In this document: piece after piece, positions 1 through 5,914 of the stretch
How the letters are laid out: every line of letters begins with the position of its first letter
How positions within the stretch are numbered: the first letter of the stretch is position 1
DNA from: an uncultured beta proteobacterium
GTDB lineage: Bacteria > Pseudomonadota > Gammaproteobacteria > Burkholderiales > Rhodocyclaceae
DNA length: 6,717 nucleotides
Assembly (NCBI GenBank): GCA_903930395.1
Contig: CAIYYE010000460.1
Location: forward strand, 1 to 6,717
Reading direction: 5' to 3'
The notes under the pieces: model-generated
Told to the model about the DNA's origin: nothing
The model's database searches: none
Seen by the model: the letters and a program-made list of their open reading frames with translations, nothing else
Position numbers and translations under genes: made by a program

Positions 1-14
1 GCCTTGTTGATCAT
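1..14 (-). CDS. dctQ: Start of probable dctQ, TRAP transporter small membrane subunit (partial)
   Basis: On the minus strand an ATG at 14-12 opens a frame reading M-I-N-K-A before the window ends. It is preceded by the purine-rich stretch GGGGGAA about 6 nt upstream, which can serve as a ribosome-binding site. The position, about 60 bp after the dctP stop on the same strand, is where TRAP operons normally carry the small four-helix membrane subunit DctQ, followed by the large permease DctM. Only five codons are visible, so the identity rests on gene order and not on protein sequence. A DctQM fusion or another gene cannot be excluded. Confidence 0.45.
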
Positions 15-20
15 GACGAG

Positions 21-55
21 TTCCCCCGTTGTGACGCGGGGGCCGCAGCCCCCGC
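21..55 (-). promoter_or_regulatory. dctP-dctQ intergenic hairpin, possible translational attenuator
   Basis: A perfect 8-bp GC-rich stem (36-43 pairing with 48-55, loop 44-47) lies between dctP and the presumed dctQ start, with no U-tract after it. In the minus-strand mRNA its 3' arm contains CCCCCG, which is also exactly complementary to CGGGGG (28-23) in the presumed dctQ ribosome-binding site. The two pairings are mutually exclusive. Intercistronic stems are common after binding-protein genes, where they protect the upstream message and lower expression of the membrane subunits. The role here is inferred. Confidence 0.5.
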
Positions 56-74
56 ATTCATGTTGCTATGACGA

Positions 75-1079
75 TTAAAGGCTGTCCGGCTTGAAACCGA
101 TATCCTTGTAAACCGCCTGGATCACTTCCTTGCCAACGCGGCCTTCCATCTTCTGATGGACTGGCACCAGCGCCTTCTTGAAAGCCAGGCGCTCTTCCTT
201 GGTCGGCGTGTAAACCGTGGTCTTGCCGCTCTTCTTGACGGCATCCAGCGCGCTTTCGTTTTCCACCTTGGCGATCTGGTTGGCGTAACGGGTCGCCTGC
301 TCCATGGCATCCTCAAGTTGCCCGCGAACATCAGCCGGCAGTCCGTCCCAGAACTTCTTGTTAACAATGACGGCGTAACCGAGATAACCATGTTCGGTCA
401 GCGTCAGGTGCTTCTGCACCTCATGCATTTTCTGGGTGTAGAGATTCGAGATCGGATTCTCGGTGCCATCGACCACGCCGGTCTGCAGCGCCTGATAGAC
501 CTCGGAGAAGGCCATGACCTGCGGCAGGCCGCCGAGGGCGCGAACTTCTTCTTCGAGCACCTTGGACGACTGGATGCGCAGCTTCTTGCCCTTGAGATCA
601 GCCGGCGTCTTGATCGGCGTGTTCAGCGAGAAGGACTTGAAACCGTTGTCCCAGTAACCCAGTCCGCGGATGCCCTTGGGCTCCAGCTTGGCCAGCAGTT
701 GCTTGCCAACCGCACCATTGGTCACCTTGCGCAGAGCATCGTAGTCACTGAAGATGAAGGGCAGGTCGAAGACTTCAAATTCCTTGACGCCGAGCGGACC
801 GAACTTGGCCAGCGAGGGGGCCAGCATCTGGACGGCGCCCAATTGGAGCGCTTCCATTTCTTCCTTGTCCTTGTACAGCGTCGAGTTGGCATAGACCTCG
901 ACCTTGACCTTGCCCTTGGTCAGCTCGCCGGCTTTCTTGGCGAACATTTCGGCAGCCTTGCCTTTCGGCGTATCGGCGGCCACGACGTGGCTGAACTTGA
1001 TGACTATCGGGGACTGCGCATACGCAGCCAGCGACAGCGCACCGGCAAACAGGGCAACCAGCAGCTTGGATACTTTCAT
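75..1079 (-). CDS. dctP: TRAP transporter periplasmic C4-dicarboxylate-binding protein DctP
   Basis: DctP captures C4-dicarboxylates (succinate, fumarate, malate) in the periplasm and delivers them to the DctQM membrane complex, which imports them using a sodium or proton gradient. The protein is 334 residues, a usual length for the DctP family. Residues 1-21 form a Sec signal peptide: K2 and K5, a hydrophobic core, and a probable cut after AYA at 19-21. The mature part has family hallmarks: IKFSHVVAADTPKG near 27-40, the conserved arginine in GKKLRIQ (R168) that typically pairs with the substrate carboxylate, and QALQTGVVDGTENP at 196-209. I chose ATG 1079 rather than an upstream ATG at 1115 because it places the signal peptide at the N-terminus and has a strong GGAGGAG ribosome-binding site just upstream. 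The gene leads a probable dctPQM operon running off the left edge. Family assignment is firm; exact substrate preference is inferred from the dctA/dctSR neighbours. Confidence 0.95.
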   Translation of the reverse strand: MKVSKLLVALFAGALSLAAYAQSPIVIKFSHVVAADTPKGKAAEMFAKKAGELTKGKVKVEVYANSTLYKDKEEMEALQLGAVQMLAPSLAKFGPLGVKEFEVFDLPFIFSDYDALRKVTNGAVGKQLLAKLEPKGIRGLGYWDNGFKSFSLNTPIKTPADLKGKKLRIQSSKVLEEEVRALGGLPQVMAFSEVYQALQTGVVDGTENPISNLYTQKMHEVQKHLTLTEHGYLGYAVIVNKKFWDGLPADVRGQLEDAMEQATRYANQIAKVENESALDAVKKSGKTTVYTPTKEERLAFKKALVPVHQKMEGRVGKEVIQAVYKDIGFKPDSL

Positions 1080-1105
1080 TGTTGTCTCCTCCAGAGATTG
1101 GAATC

Positions 1106-1125
1106 GCGAAATCATTTAATTTCGC
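1106..1125. repeat. Inverted repeat in the dctP leader
   Basis: GCGAAAT (1106-1112) and ATTTCGC (1119-1125) form a perfect 7-bp inverted repeat with a 6-base spacer. It ends 26 nt before the dctP start codon and would lie near the 5' end of the message if the suggested promoter is right. It could be a stabilising 5' stem or a second regulator site. No function can be assigned. Confidence 0.4.
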
Positions 1126-1134
1126 CTGAGTGAA

Positions 1135-1140
1135 ATTATT
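1135..1140 (-). promoter_or_regulatory. Candidate dctP -10 element
   Basis: On the minus strand 1140-1135 reads AATAAT, five of six bases of the sigma-70 -10 consensus. The -35 position 17 bp upstream (about 1163-1158) reads TACGCA and is poor, as expected for a promoter that needs an activator. Transcription would start near 1128, giving a leader of about 49 nt. The palindrome centred at 1170.5 would then be at about -42, the place for an activator contacting RNA polymerase. This is inferred from sequence only. Confidence 0.4.
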
Positions 1141-1162
1141 ACGAAAGGGATAAGTGTTGCGT

Positions 1163-1192
1163 ATTGTGGATTTCCACATATAGATCCACCAT
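1163..1192 (-). promoter_or_regulatory. Putative DctR operator upstream of dctP
   Basis: Read on the minus strand, this 30-bp element consists of ATGGTGGAT, a 5-bp spacer, and the inverted-repeat core TGTGGAAATCCACAAT (1178-1163), whose arms TGTGGA/TCCACA are perfect. The core matches the one in the dctA-dctS intergenic region (2688-2703) at 15 of 16 bases, and both elements carry an extra GTGGAT half-site on the same side of the core. It ends 84 nt before the dctP start codon. The linked FixJ/NarL-type regulator DctR is the obvious candidate to bind it, but binding is inferred. Confidence 0.6.
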
Positions 1193-1224
1193 AAAAAAAC
1201 CGCCGGACCAGCCGGCGGTTTTTT
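1193..1224. terminator. Factor-independent terminator after dctA, bidirectional in form
   Basis: A perfect 7-bp stem CCGCCGG (1200-1206) and CCGGCGG (1212-1218) with loop ACCAG is flanked by seven A on the left and six T on the right. For minus-strand transcription the stem is followed by seven U, and it starts 22 nt after the dctA stop, so it should end the dctA message and insulate dctP from read-through. It would also work on the plus strand, although no plus-strand gene enters it. Confidence 0.9.
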
Positions 1225-1240
1225 GCTCCGTGTATTGCGC

Positions 1241-2590
1241 TCAGTGGTGCTCGACAATCGGGCGTGGCACATGAGGAATGATGATTTCCGGCGCATCATC
1301 AAGCACCAGTTCCGGATTCTCGGCCTCGTCGGTGGTTTCGTCGTTGAGCACTGCCGCCAGACGATCCGTATCCAGTGCCTTGCACCATTTGGCAACGACC
1401 AGCGTCGCCACGCTGTTGCCGATGAAGTTGGTCAGCGCACGTGCCTCGGACATGAAGCGATCGATGCCGAGAATCAGCGCCAGGCCGGCCACCGGCACGG
1501 TACCGACCGCCGACAGCGTGGCCGCCAGCACGATGAAACCGCTACCCGTCACACCGGCAGCCCCCTTCGAGGTCAGCAGCAGGATGAGCAGCAGCGTGAT
1601 CTGCTGCCCGAGATCCATGGGGGTATTGGTCGCCTGGGCAATGAACACGGCGGCCATGGTCAGGTAGATCGAGGTGCCATCAAGATTGAAGGAGTAACCG
1701 GTCGGCACGACCAAACCCACCACCGACTTCTCGGCACCGGCGTTTTCCATCTTGGCCATCAGGCGCGGCAGTGCGGATTCGGACGACGAGGTACCGAGGA
1801 CCAGGAAGAGTTCTTCCTTGATGTACTTGATCAACTTGAAAATCGAGAAGCCGTGGAAGGCGGCAATGCTGCCCAGCACACCGACGATGAAGATGACGCA
1901 GGTCAGGTAGAAGGCGCCCATCAGGCTGGCCAGCTGGGTCAGGCTGCCCAGGCCGTGCTTGCCGATGGTGTAGGCCATGGCACCGAAGGCACCAATCGGG
2001 GCGACCTTCATGATGACGCCGACGATACCGAAGAGCACGTGCGACAGCTTTTCGATCAGATCGAAGACCGGCTTGCCGCGCTCGCCGAAGGCATGCATGG
2101 CATAACCGAAGAGGATGGAGAAGAACAGCACCTGCAGCATGTCGCCCTTGGCAAAGGCATCGACGACGCTGGTCGGGATGATGTTGAGCAGGAAATCGAC
2201 AGTCGACTGCATCTTGCCCGGCTCGGCATACTTGGCGATGCCTTTGGTGTCGAGTGTCGCGACATCGACATTCATGCCGACACCCGGCTGCCACAGATTG
2301 ACCACGACCAGACCGATGACCAGGGCAATCGAGCTGACAACTTCAAAGTAGAGCACGGCCAGACCGCCGGTCTTGCCGACCTTCTTCATGTCTTCCATGC
2401 CGGCGATGCCGACGACGATGGTGCAGAAGATGATCGGGGCGATGATCATCTTGATCAGCTTGATGAAGCCATCGCCCAGCGGCTTCATTGCGGCACCGCT
2501 TTCGGGATAGAAATGGCCGAGTGCGACACCGATGACGATGGCGACAATGACCTGGAAATACAGACTCTTGAATAGCGCTTTTTTGGCCAT
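1241..2590 (-). CDS. dctA: C4-dicarboxylate symporter DctA (DAACS family)
   Basis: DctA imports succinate, fumarate and malate across the inner membrane by cation symport. The 449-residue protein has the family core: the serine-rich hairpin [11 protein letters not shown] (267-277), NLDGT (302-306), the second hairpin [13 protein letters not shown] (340-352), and [18 protein letters not shown] (375-392). By comparison with the archaeal homologue GltPh, R384 lies where the arginine binds the distal carboxylate. S381 replaces the aspartate that binds an amino group, which fits a dicarboxylate rather than an amino-acid substrate. The acidic tail after about residue 412 looks longer than in enteric DctA. 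ATG 2590 was chosen over an ATG further upstream because [21 protein letters not shown] is the usual N-terminus; AGGAG lies 10 nt upstream. The gene is divergent from dctS, shares with it a 134-bp regulatory region, and is followed by a strong terminator. Confidence 0.97.
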   Translation of the reverse strand: MAKKALFKSLYFQVIVAIVIGVALGHFYPESGAAMKPLGDGFIKLIKMIIAPIIFCTIVVGIAGMEDMKKVGKTGGLAVLYFEVVSSIALVIGLVVVNLWQPGVGMNVDVATLDTKGIAKYAEPGKMQSTVDFLLNIIPTSVVDAFAKGDMLQVLFFSILFGYAMHAFGERGKPVFDLIEKLSHVLFGIVGVIMKVAPIGAFGAMAYTIGKHGLGSLTQLASLMGAFYLTCVIFIVGVLGSIAAFHGFSIFKLIKYIKEELFLVLGTSSSESALPRLMAKMENAGAEKSVVGLVVPTGYSFNLDGTSIYLTMAAVFIAQATNTPMDLGQQITLLLILLLTSKGAAGVTGSGFIVLAATLSAVGTVPVAGLALILGIDRFMSEARALTNFIGNSVATLVVAKWCKALDTDRLAAVLNDETTDEAENPELVLDDAPEIIIPHVPRPIVEHH

Positions 2591-2642
2591 GAATCCCGTG
2601 CTCCTCTGGTGAATTTCTGTTGGAATATTTAAGTCGGAGCGG

Positions 2643-2648
2643 AGTATC
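2643..2648 (-). promoter_or_regulatory. Candidate dctA -10 element
   Basis: On the minus strand 2648-2643 reads GATACT, four of six bases of the sigma-70 -10 consensus. It begins 22 bp past the near edge of the putative operator (2671), exactly the spacing of the dctP candidate from its own operator (1140 versus 1163). No good -35 is visible, which suits an activator-dependent promoter. The expected leader is about 45 nt. Support comes mainly from the matched geometry. Confidence 0.35.
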
Positions 2649-2670
2649 GGTGCCATCGCCAGCGCGCACC

Positions 2671-2703
2671 ATTGTGGATATCCGAATTGTGGAAAGCCAC
2701 AAT
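2671..2703. promoter_or_regulatory. Putative DctR operator between dctA and dctS
   Basis: Two sites lie side by side. ATTGTGGATATCCGAAT (2671-2687) is an imperfect repeat, and ATTGTGG-AAAG-CCACAAT (2686-2703) is a perfect inverted repeat with 7-bp arms. The second contains a core matching the dctP element at 15 of 16 bases. The block ends 81 nt before the dctA start, nearly the same as the 84 nt at dctP, so it is well placed to activate dctA. It also lies only 22 nt before the dctS start, where binding could repress or otherwise control dctSR. DctR is the inferred ligand. Confidence 0.6.
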
Positions 2704-2724
2704 GCCAGCGAGCGGAATGCCGTG

Positions 2725-4725
2725 ATGTACCATGCCGCCATGACTGACGCCCGCCCCACTCCACCCGCCAGCGCCCGCCGCCTGCGCTGGCTACTGGCCC
2801 TGCCCAAGCTGGGCATCGTGCTGCTGCTCGTGGCCGTGCTCACGCTGATCTGGCTGCTGCACAGCAACGAGGTGGAAGAGGAGCGCTCGGCGCTGATCAA
2901 GGATGTGCTCTGGCTCGAGCAAAACCTGCGCTTTCACCTTGATGGCAACCAGGAACAGTTGCAGCAACTGGCCCTGGAAATGTCCAGCGAGCCCAACCGG
3001 CAGAAACATTTCCGGCTGCGGGCCGAACACCTGCGCAAGAACTCGCCCGACATCGCGCAGATACTCTGGCTGGATGCCAACCGGCAGATCATTGATGCGC
3101 TGCCGACGGCCAATCACCTCGATCGTGACATCGAGCCTTTCGGCCCGACTGCGGCGGCCAGGGCTTTCGAACTGGCCAGCCAGTTGGGCAAACAGCAATA
3201 CAGCGAACCTTTTTTTCTCGAAGGCAACAGCGCCTTCATCGAACTGCTCGTGCCCATCTTCAGCGAGCGCAAGCTGACGGGCATGCTGGCCCTCGTCTAC
3301 CCGCTCGACACGCTGCTCGCCAGCCAGGTGCCGTGGTGGTTTACCGAAAAGTACAAGGTAGAAATCGTTGATGACAACGACCGCCTGTTCGCCTCAAAAA
3401 CCCATATCGCCGGCAAGCATAACCAAAGCTACGAAATCCCCTTCGACCCGCCCGGCGCCGGGCTATTGCTGCGCGTCACCAACTACAACGCACCGGACAA
3501 TTCGCTCCAGCGACTGCTCGTCGCCGCCATCATCCTGCTCGCCAGCGGGGTCTTCTGGAGTCTGTGGCTGGTCCGCGAACTCATGAAGAAGCGCTCGCTG
3601 GCTGAAGACGCCTTGCGCGAGGAACACGCCTTCCGCGCCGCCATGGAAAATTCGCTGACCGTCGGCATGCGGGCGCGTGACCTCGTCGGGCGCGTCATCT
3701 ACGTCAACCCGGCCTTCTGCCGAATGACCGGCTTCAGTGCGGCCGAACTGGTCAATCAGGCGCCGCCCATGCCCTACTGGGCACCGGAACAACTGGAAGA
3801 AACCTACGCCATGCACCAGACCGTGCTGGCCGGCGATGCGCCACCGGACGGTTTTGAAATCACCTTCATGCGCAAAAACGGTGAGCGTTTCCAGGCGCTC
3901 ATCTACGAAGCCAAGCTCATCGACGGCAATGGCCGACATACCGGCTGGATGGCTTCGGTCCTCGACATCACCGAACGCAAACACGCCCAGGAACTGGCCC
4001 GCCAGCAACAGGAACAACTTCAATTCACTTCGCGTCTGGTGACCATGGGTGAAATGGCCTCGACGCTGGCCCACGAACTCAATCAGCCCCTGGCCGCCAT
4101 CGCCAGCTACAACACCGGTTGCCAGAATCTGCTCAACAGTGGCAAGGCCAGCCCGCAGGAGATTCTGCCGGCCCTCGAAAAAATCGGCCTGCAGGCCCAG
4201 CGCGCCGGCAAGATCATCCGCCGCGTCCATGACTTCGTCCGCAAGAGCGAACCGAAACGCGCCCCCTGCCAGTTCGGCGAAGTGGTTGAAGACTGCCTGG
4301 GTTTCGTCGAAGCCGAAGGGCGCAAGCGGCATGTCCGGATCGAATGCGACATCCCGCCGCTGCCGCCTATCCCGGCCGACCGCCTGATGCTCGAGCAGGT
4401 ACTGCTCAACCTGATCCGCAACGGCATGGAGGCGATGGCCGGCAACCCGGAAACCGAGCGCGTCCTGAGCATTGCCACCACCATCCGTGACAATGAACTA
4501 CAGGTCAGCGTCAGCGACAACGGTAGCGGCATCGCCCCGGAGATCCGCGACAAGCTGTTTACCGCCTTCTTCACCACCAAACCGGAAGGCATGGGCGTCG
4601 GCCTGTCGATCTGCCGCTCCATCATCGAATTCCACCGTGGCCGGTTGTGGGTGGAAGACAACCCCCACTCGCCGACCGGAAGCGGTACGATATTCATCTT
4701 CACCCTGCCGCTGGATGCCGCATGA
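2725..4725 (+). CDS. dctS: C4-dicarboxylate sensor histidine kinase DctS
   Basis: DctS is an inner-membrane kinase that detects C4-dicarboxylates and phosphorylates DctR. The 666-residue product is close to the length of known DctS proteins. In order it has a first membrane segment (about 29-46), a periplasmic sensor region of some 215 residues, a second membrane segment (about 264-284), a PAS domain (about 300-415, including [15 protein letters not shown] and a closing [10 protein letters not shown]), and a dimerisation/H-box [16 protein letters not shown] with phospho-acceptor H450. The ATPase domain follows, with N-box [10 protein letters not shown] (561-570), G1 DNGSGI (598-603), F-box [10 protein letters not shown] and G2 GMGVGLSI (622-629). 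All catalytic motifs look intact. The start is uncertain: ATG 2725 has the weak AGCGGA upstream, while in-frame ATG 2740 (MTDARP) gives 661 residues and has no visible ribosome-binding site. The stop overlaps the dctR start by ATGA. Confidence 0.93.
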   Translation: MYHAAMTDARPTPPASARRLRWLLALPKLGIVLLLVAVLTLIWLLHSNEVEEERSALIKDVLWLEQNLRFHLDGNQEQLQQLALEMSSEPNRQKHFRLRAEHLRKNSPDIAQILWLDANRQIIDALPTANHLDRDIEPFGPTAAARAFELASQLGKQQYSEPFFLEGNSAFIELLVPIFSERKLTGMLALVYPLDTLLASQVPWWFTEKYKVEIVDDNDRLFASKTHIAGKHNQSYEIPFDPPGAGLLLRVTNYNAPDNSLQRLLVAAIILLASGVFWSLWLVRELMKKRSLAEDALREEHAFRAAMENSLTVGMRARDLVGRVIYVNPAFCRMTGFSAAELVNQAPPMPYWAPEQLEETYAMHQTVLAGDAPPDGFEITFMRKNGERFQALIYEAKLIDGNGRHTGWMASVLDITERKHAQELARQQQEQLQFTSRLVTMGEMASTLAHELNQPLAAIASYNTGCQNLLNSGKASPQEILPALEKIGLQAQRAGKIIRRVHDFVRKSEPKRAPCQFGEVVEDCLGFVEAEGRKRHVRIECDIPPLPPIPADRLMLEQVLLNLIRNGMEAMAGNPETERVLSIATTIRDNELQVSVSDNGSGIAPEIRDKLFTAFFTTKPEGMGVGLSICRSIIEFHRGRLWVEDNPHSPTGSGTIFIFTLPLDAA

Positions 4726-5318
4726 GCCCCCCGCAAGCCCACCTGGTCGATGACGACGACGCCATCCGCGATGCCCTGGCCTGGCTCCTGACCTCGCGCG
4801 GCATTCCCCACGCCGCCTACGATTCGGCTGAAAGCTTCCTCGCCGCATGGCACCCTGCGATGGGCGGCTGCGTGGTCCTCGACATGCGCATGACCGGGAT
4901 CAGCGGCCTCGATTGCTTCGACCAGTTACTCGAGCGCAAATCGACCCTGCCCGTCATTTTCCTGACCGGCCACGGCGACGTCCCGCTGGCCGTCAGCACG
5001 CTCAAGAGAGGCGCCTTCGATTTCTTCGAAAAGCCGCTCAACGACAACGAACTGGCCACCCGCATCGAAGAGGCCATGGCCCTCGATGCCCGCCAGCGGG
5101 CAGCCAATGCCTCGGTCGATTCGGTCAAGGCGCGCCTGTCCACCCTGACCACGCGCGAACGACAGATCATGGAACTCGTCCTGCTTGGCAAGTTCAACAA
5201 GGTCATCGCCGACGAACTGAATATCAGCATGCGCACCGTCGAGGTGCACAGGGCCAATCTTTTCGACAAAATGCAGGTCAAGACGGCAGTCGAATTGGCC
5301 AATCTGCTCAAACCCTGA
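4722..5318 (+). CDS. dctR: C4-dicarboxylate response regulator DctR (FixJ/NarL type)
   Basis: DctR is the DNA-binding partner of DctS. The 198-residue protein has a receiver domain with the acidic pocket DDDD (10-13), phospho-acceptor D54 (VVLDMRMTG), T82 (FLTGHGD) and K104 (FFEKP). A linker at about 122-138 leads to a LuxR-type helix-turn-helix: LTTRERQIMELVLLGKFNK, then VIADELNISMRTVEVHRANLFDKM (about 142-184). The length and the receiver sequence resemble the FixJ/TodR/DctR group. This is not a DctD-type regulator, since it has no AAA+ sigma-54 domain. The start codon overlaps the dctS stop (ATGA), which implies translational coupling and fixes the start. The expected targets are dctP and dctA, whose upstream regions share inverted repeats. 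No clear terminator follows, so some transcripts could continue into trxA. Confidence 0.95.
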   Translation: MSPPQAHLVDDDDAIRDALAWLLTSRGIPHAAYDSAESFLAAWHPAMGGCVVLDMRMTGISGLDCFDQLLERKSTLPVIFLTGHGDVPLAVSTLKRGAFDFFEKPLNDNELATRIEEAMALDARQRAANASVDSVKARLSTLTTRERQIMELVLLGKFNKVIADELNISMRTVEVHRANLFDKMQVKTAVELANLLKP

Positions 5319-5358
5319 TGCTGATGCTTCCCTACCGCTTCTTTTTTCGCTAGCATCA
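5316..5358. repeat. TGATGCT repeats after dctR
   Basis: TGATGCT occurs twice, overlapping by one base (5316-5322 and 5322-5328), and its exact complement AGCATCA lies at 5352-5358. A weak long-loop stem is possible, with a six-T run (5342-5347) inside the loop rather than after the stem. It does not look like a normal terminator for dctR, and I assign no function. Confidence 0.3.
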
Positions 5359-5360
5359 CA

Positions 5361-5394
5361 GAATATTCACGTCGCCAAACTTGGCGCAATATTC
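5361..5394. repeat. Nested inverted repeat upstream of trxA
   Basis: An outer pair GAATATT (5361-5367) and AATATTC (5388-5394) encloses an inner pair CGCCAA (5373-5378) and TTGGCG (5381-5386) with only AC between. All arms are perfect. The structure ends 32 nt before the trxA start. It could be an operator, or a leader stem if transcription begins upstream of it. No T-run follows, so it is not a terminator. I could not place a convincing trxA promoter in this 108-bp gap. Confidence 0.45.
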
Positions 5395-5426
5395 CTGATT
5401 CGTTCCACCCATTCCACGAGGCAACC

Positions 5427-5753
5427 ATGAGCGAGCATATTCATTACGTAACCGACGACACATTTGAAGCGGAAGTGTTGCAATCGCAGCAACCCGTACT
5501 CGTCGACTACTGGGCCGAGTGGTGCGGCCCCTGCAAGATGATCGCTCCCATCCTGGACGAAGTCGCCAACGAATATGCCGGCAAGCTCAAGGTCGCCAAG
5601 GTCAATATCGACGACAATCAGGCAACGCCGGCCAAGTACGGTATCCGCGGCATTCCGACCCTGATGATCTTCAAGAACGGCAACATCGAAGCAACCAAGG
5701 TTGGCGCACTGTCCAAGTCCCAACTCGCTGCCTTTATTGACAGCAACCTGTAA
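5427..5753 (+). CDS. trxA: Thioredoxin TrxA
   Basis: TrxA is the general cytoplasmic dithiol reductant. It donates electrons to ribonucleotide reductase, methionine sulfoxide reductase, PAPS reductase and other proteins, and is itself reduced by thioredoxin reductase with NADPH. The protein has 108 residues, the standard single-domain length. It shows the active site WCGPC with C33 and C36, the buried aspartate D27 (VLVDYWAEW), and the cis-proline P77 in GIPTLMIF. There is no signal peptide. The start is supported by GAGG at 5418-5421, 5 nt upstream of the ATG. It sits just before rho, an order also seen in Escherichia coli. It has no evident functional tie to the dct genes and probably has its own promoter. 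Confidence 0.97.
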   Translation: MSEHIHYVTDDTFEAEVLQSQQPVLVDYWAEWCGPCKMIAPILDEVANEYAGKLKVAKVNIDDNQATPAKYGIRGIPTLMIFKNGNIEATKVGALSKSQLAAFIDSNL

Positions 5754-5770
5754 TCTCCGTAGTCTCCCGA

Positions 5771-5797
5771 CCTGAAGGTGCGTCCTGCACCTTCAGG
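5771..5797 (+). terminator. Strong stem-loop after trxA without a U-tract
   Basis: CCTGAAGGTGC (5771-5781) and GCACCTTCAGG (5787-5797) form a perfect 11-bp stem with the loop GTCCT, starting 17 nt after the trxA stop. The bases that follow (CAGATGCC) contain no U-run, so it is not a standard factor-independent terminator. It may protect the trxA 3' end, act as a pause or processing site, or mark the end left by Rho-dependent termination just downstream. The stem is certain; the terminator label is tentative. Confidence 0.5.
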
Positions 5798-5800
5798 CAG

Positions 5801-5914
5801 ATGCCTCAAGCCAAGCGCCCAGGCATCACTCCCCACCCAAAAGCTCCCCAGCTCTTGCGCCCCGGTTTCGGGCAGCAGCCCGGCCCCTCATTGACTGGCG
5901 CCACACACTCCCAC
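5801..5914 (+). promoter_or_regulatory. C-rich leader before rho, possible Rho-utilisation region
   Basis: These 114 bases contain 53 C but only 23 G, with pyrimidine-rich runs such as CACTCCCCACCC. A high C:G ratio with little structure in the first half is the signature of Rho loading sites. The rho gene of E. coli is known to be controlled by Rho-dependent attenuation in its leader, so the same is plausible here. Two mutually exclusive small stems lie further along: CCCG/CGGG (5861-5864 with 5869-5872) and CGGGC/GCCCG (5869-5873 with 5878-5882). No promoter is recognisable. Confidence 0.45.

Noticed and set aside
156..1133. Open frame of 325 codons on the plus strand opposite dctP
   Set aside because: It is antisense to dctP, has no recognisable domain, and reflects codon bias on the opposite strand.
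1223..2575. Long open frame of 450 codons on the plus strand opposite dctA
   Set aside because: It is fully antisense to the well-supported dctA gene, and its product is a low-complexity D/H/Q/G-rich chain of the kind produced by the reverse strand of G+C-rich genes. No family is recognisable.
2591..2670. Possible sigma-54 promoter for dctA (TGGCAC on the minus strand)
   Set aside because: TGGCAC matches the -24 element, but the -12 GC at the required spacing is missing. The linked regulator also lacks the AAA+ domain used to activate sigma-54.
3463..4332. Open frame of 289 codons on the minus strand inside dctS
   Set aside because: It lies opposite the PAS and kinase coding region of an intact dctS and has no recognisable motif or ribosome-binding site.
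5316..5358. Factor-independent terminator after dctR
   Set aside because: The only complementary arms are far apart, and the T-run lies within the loop instead of following the stem.
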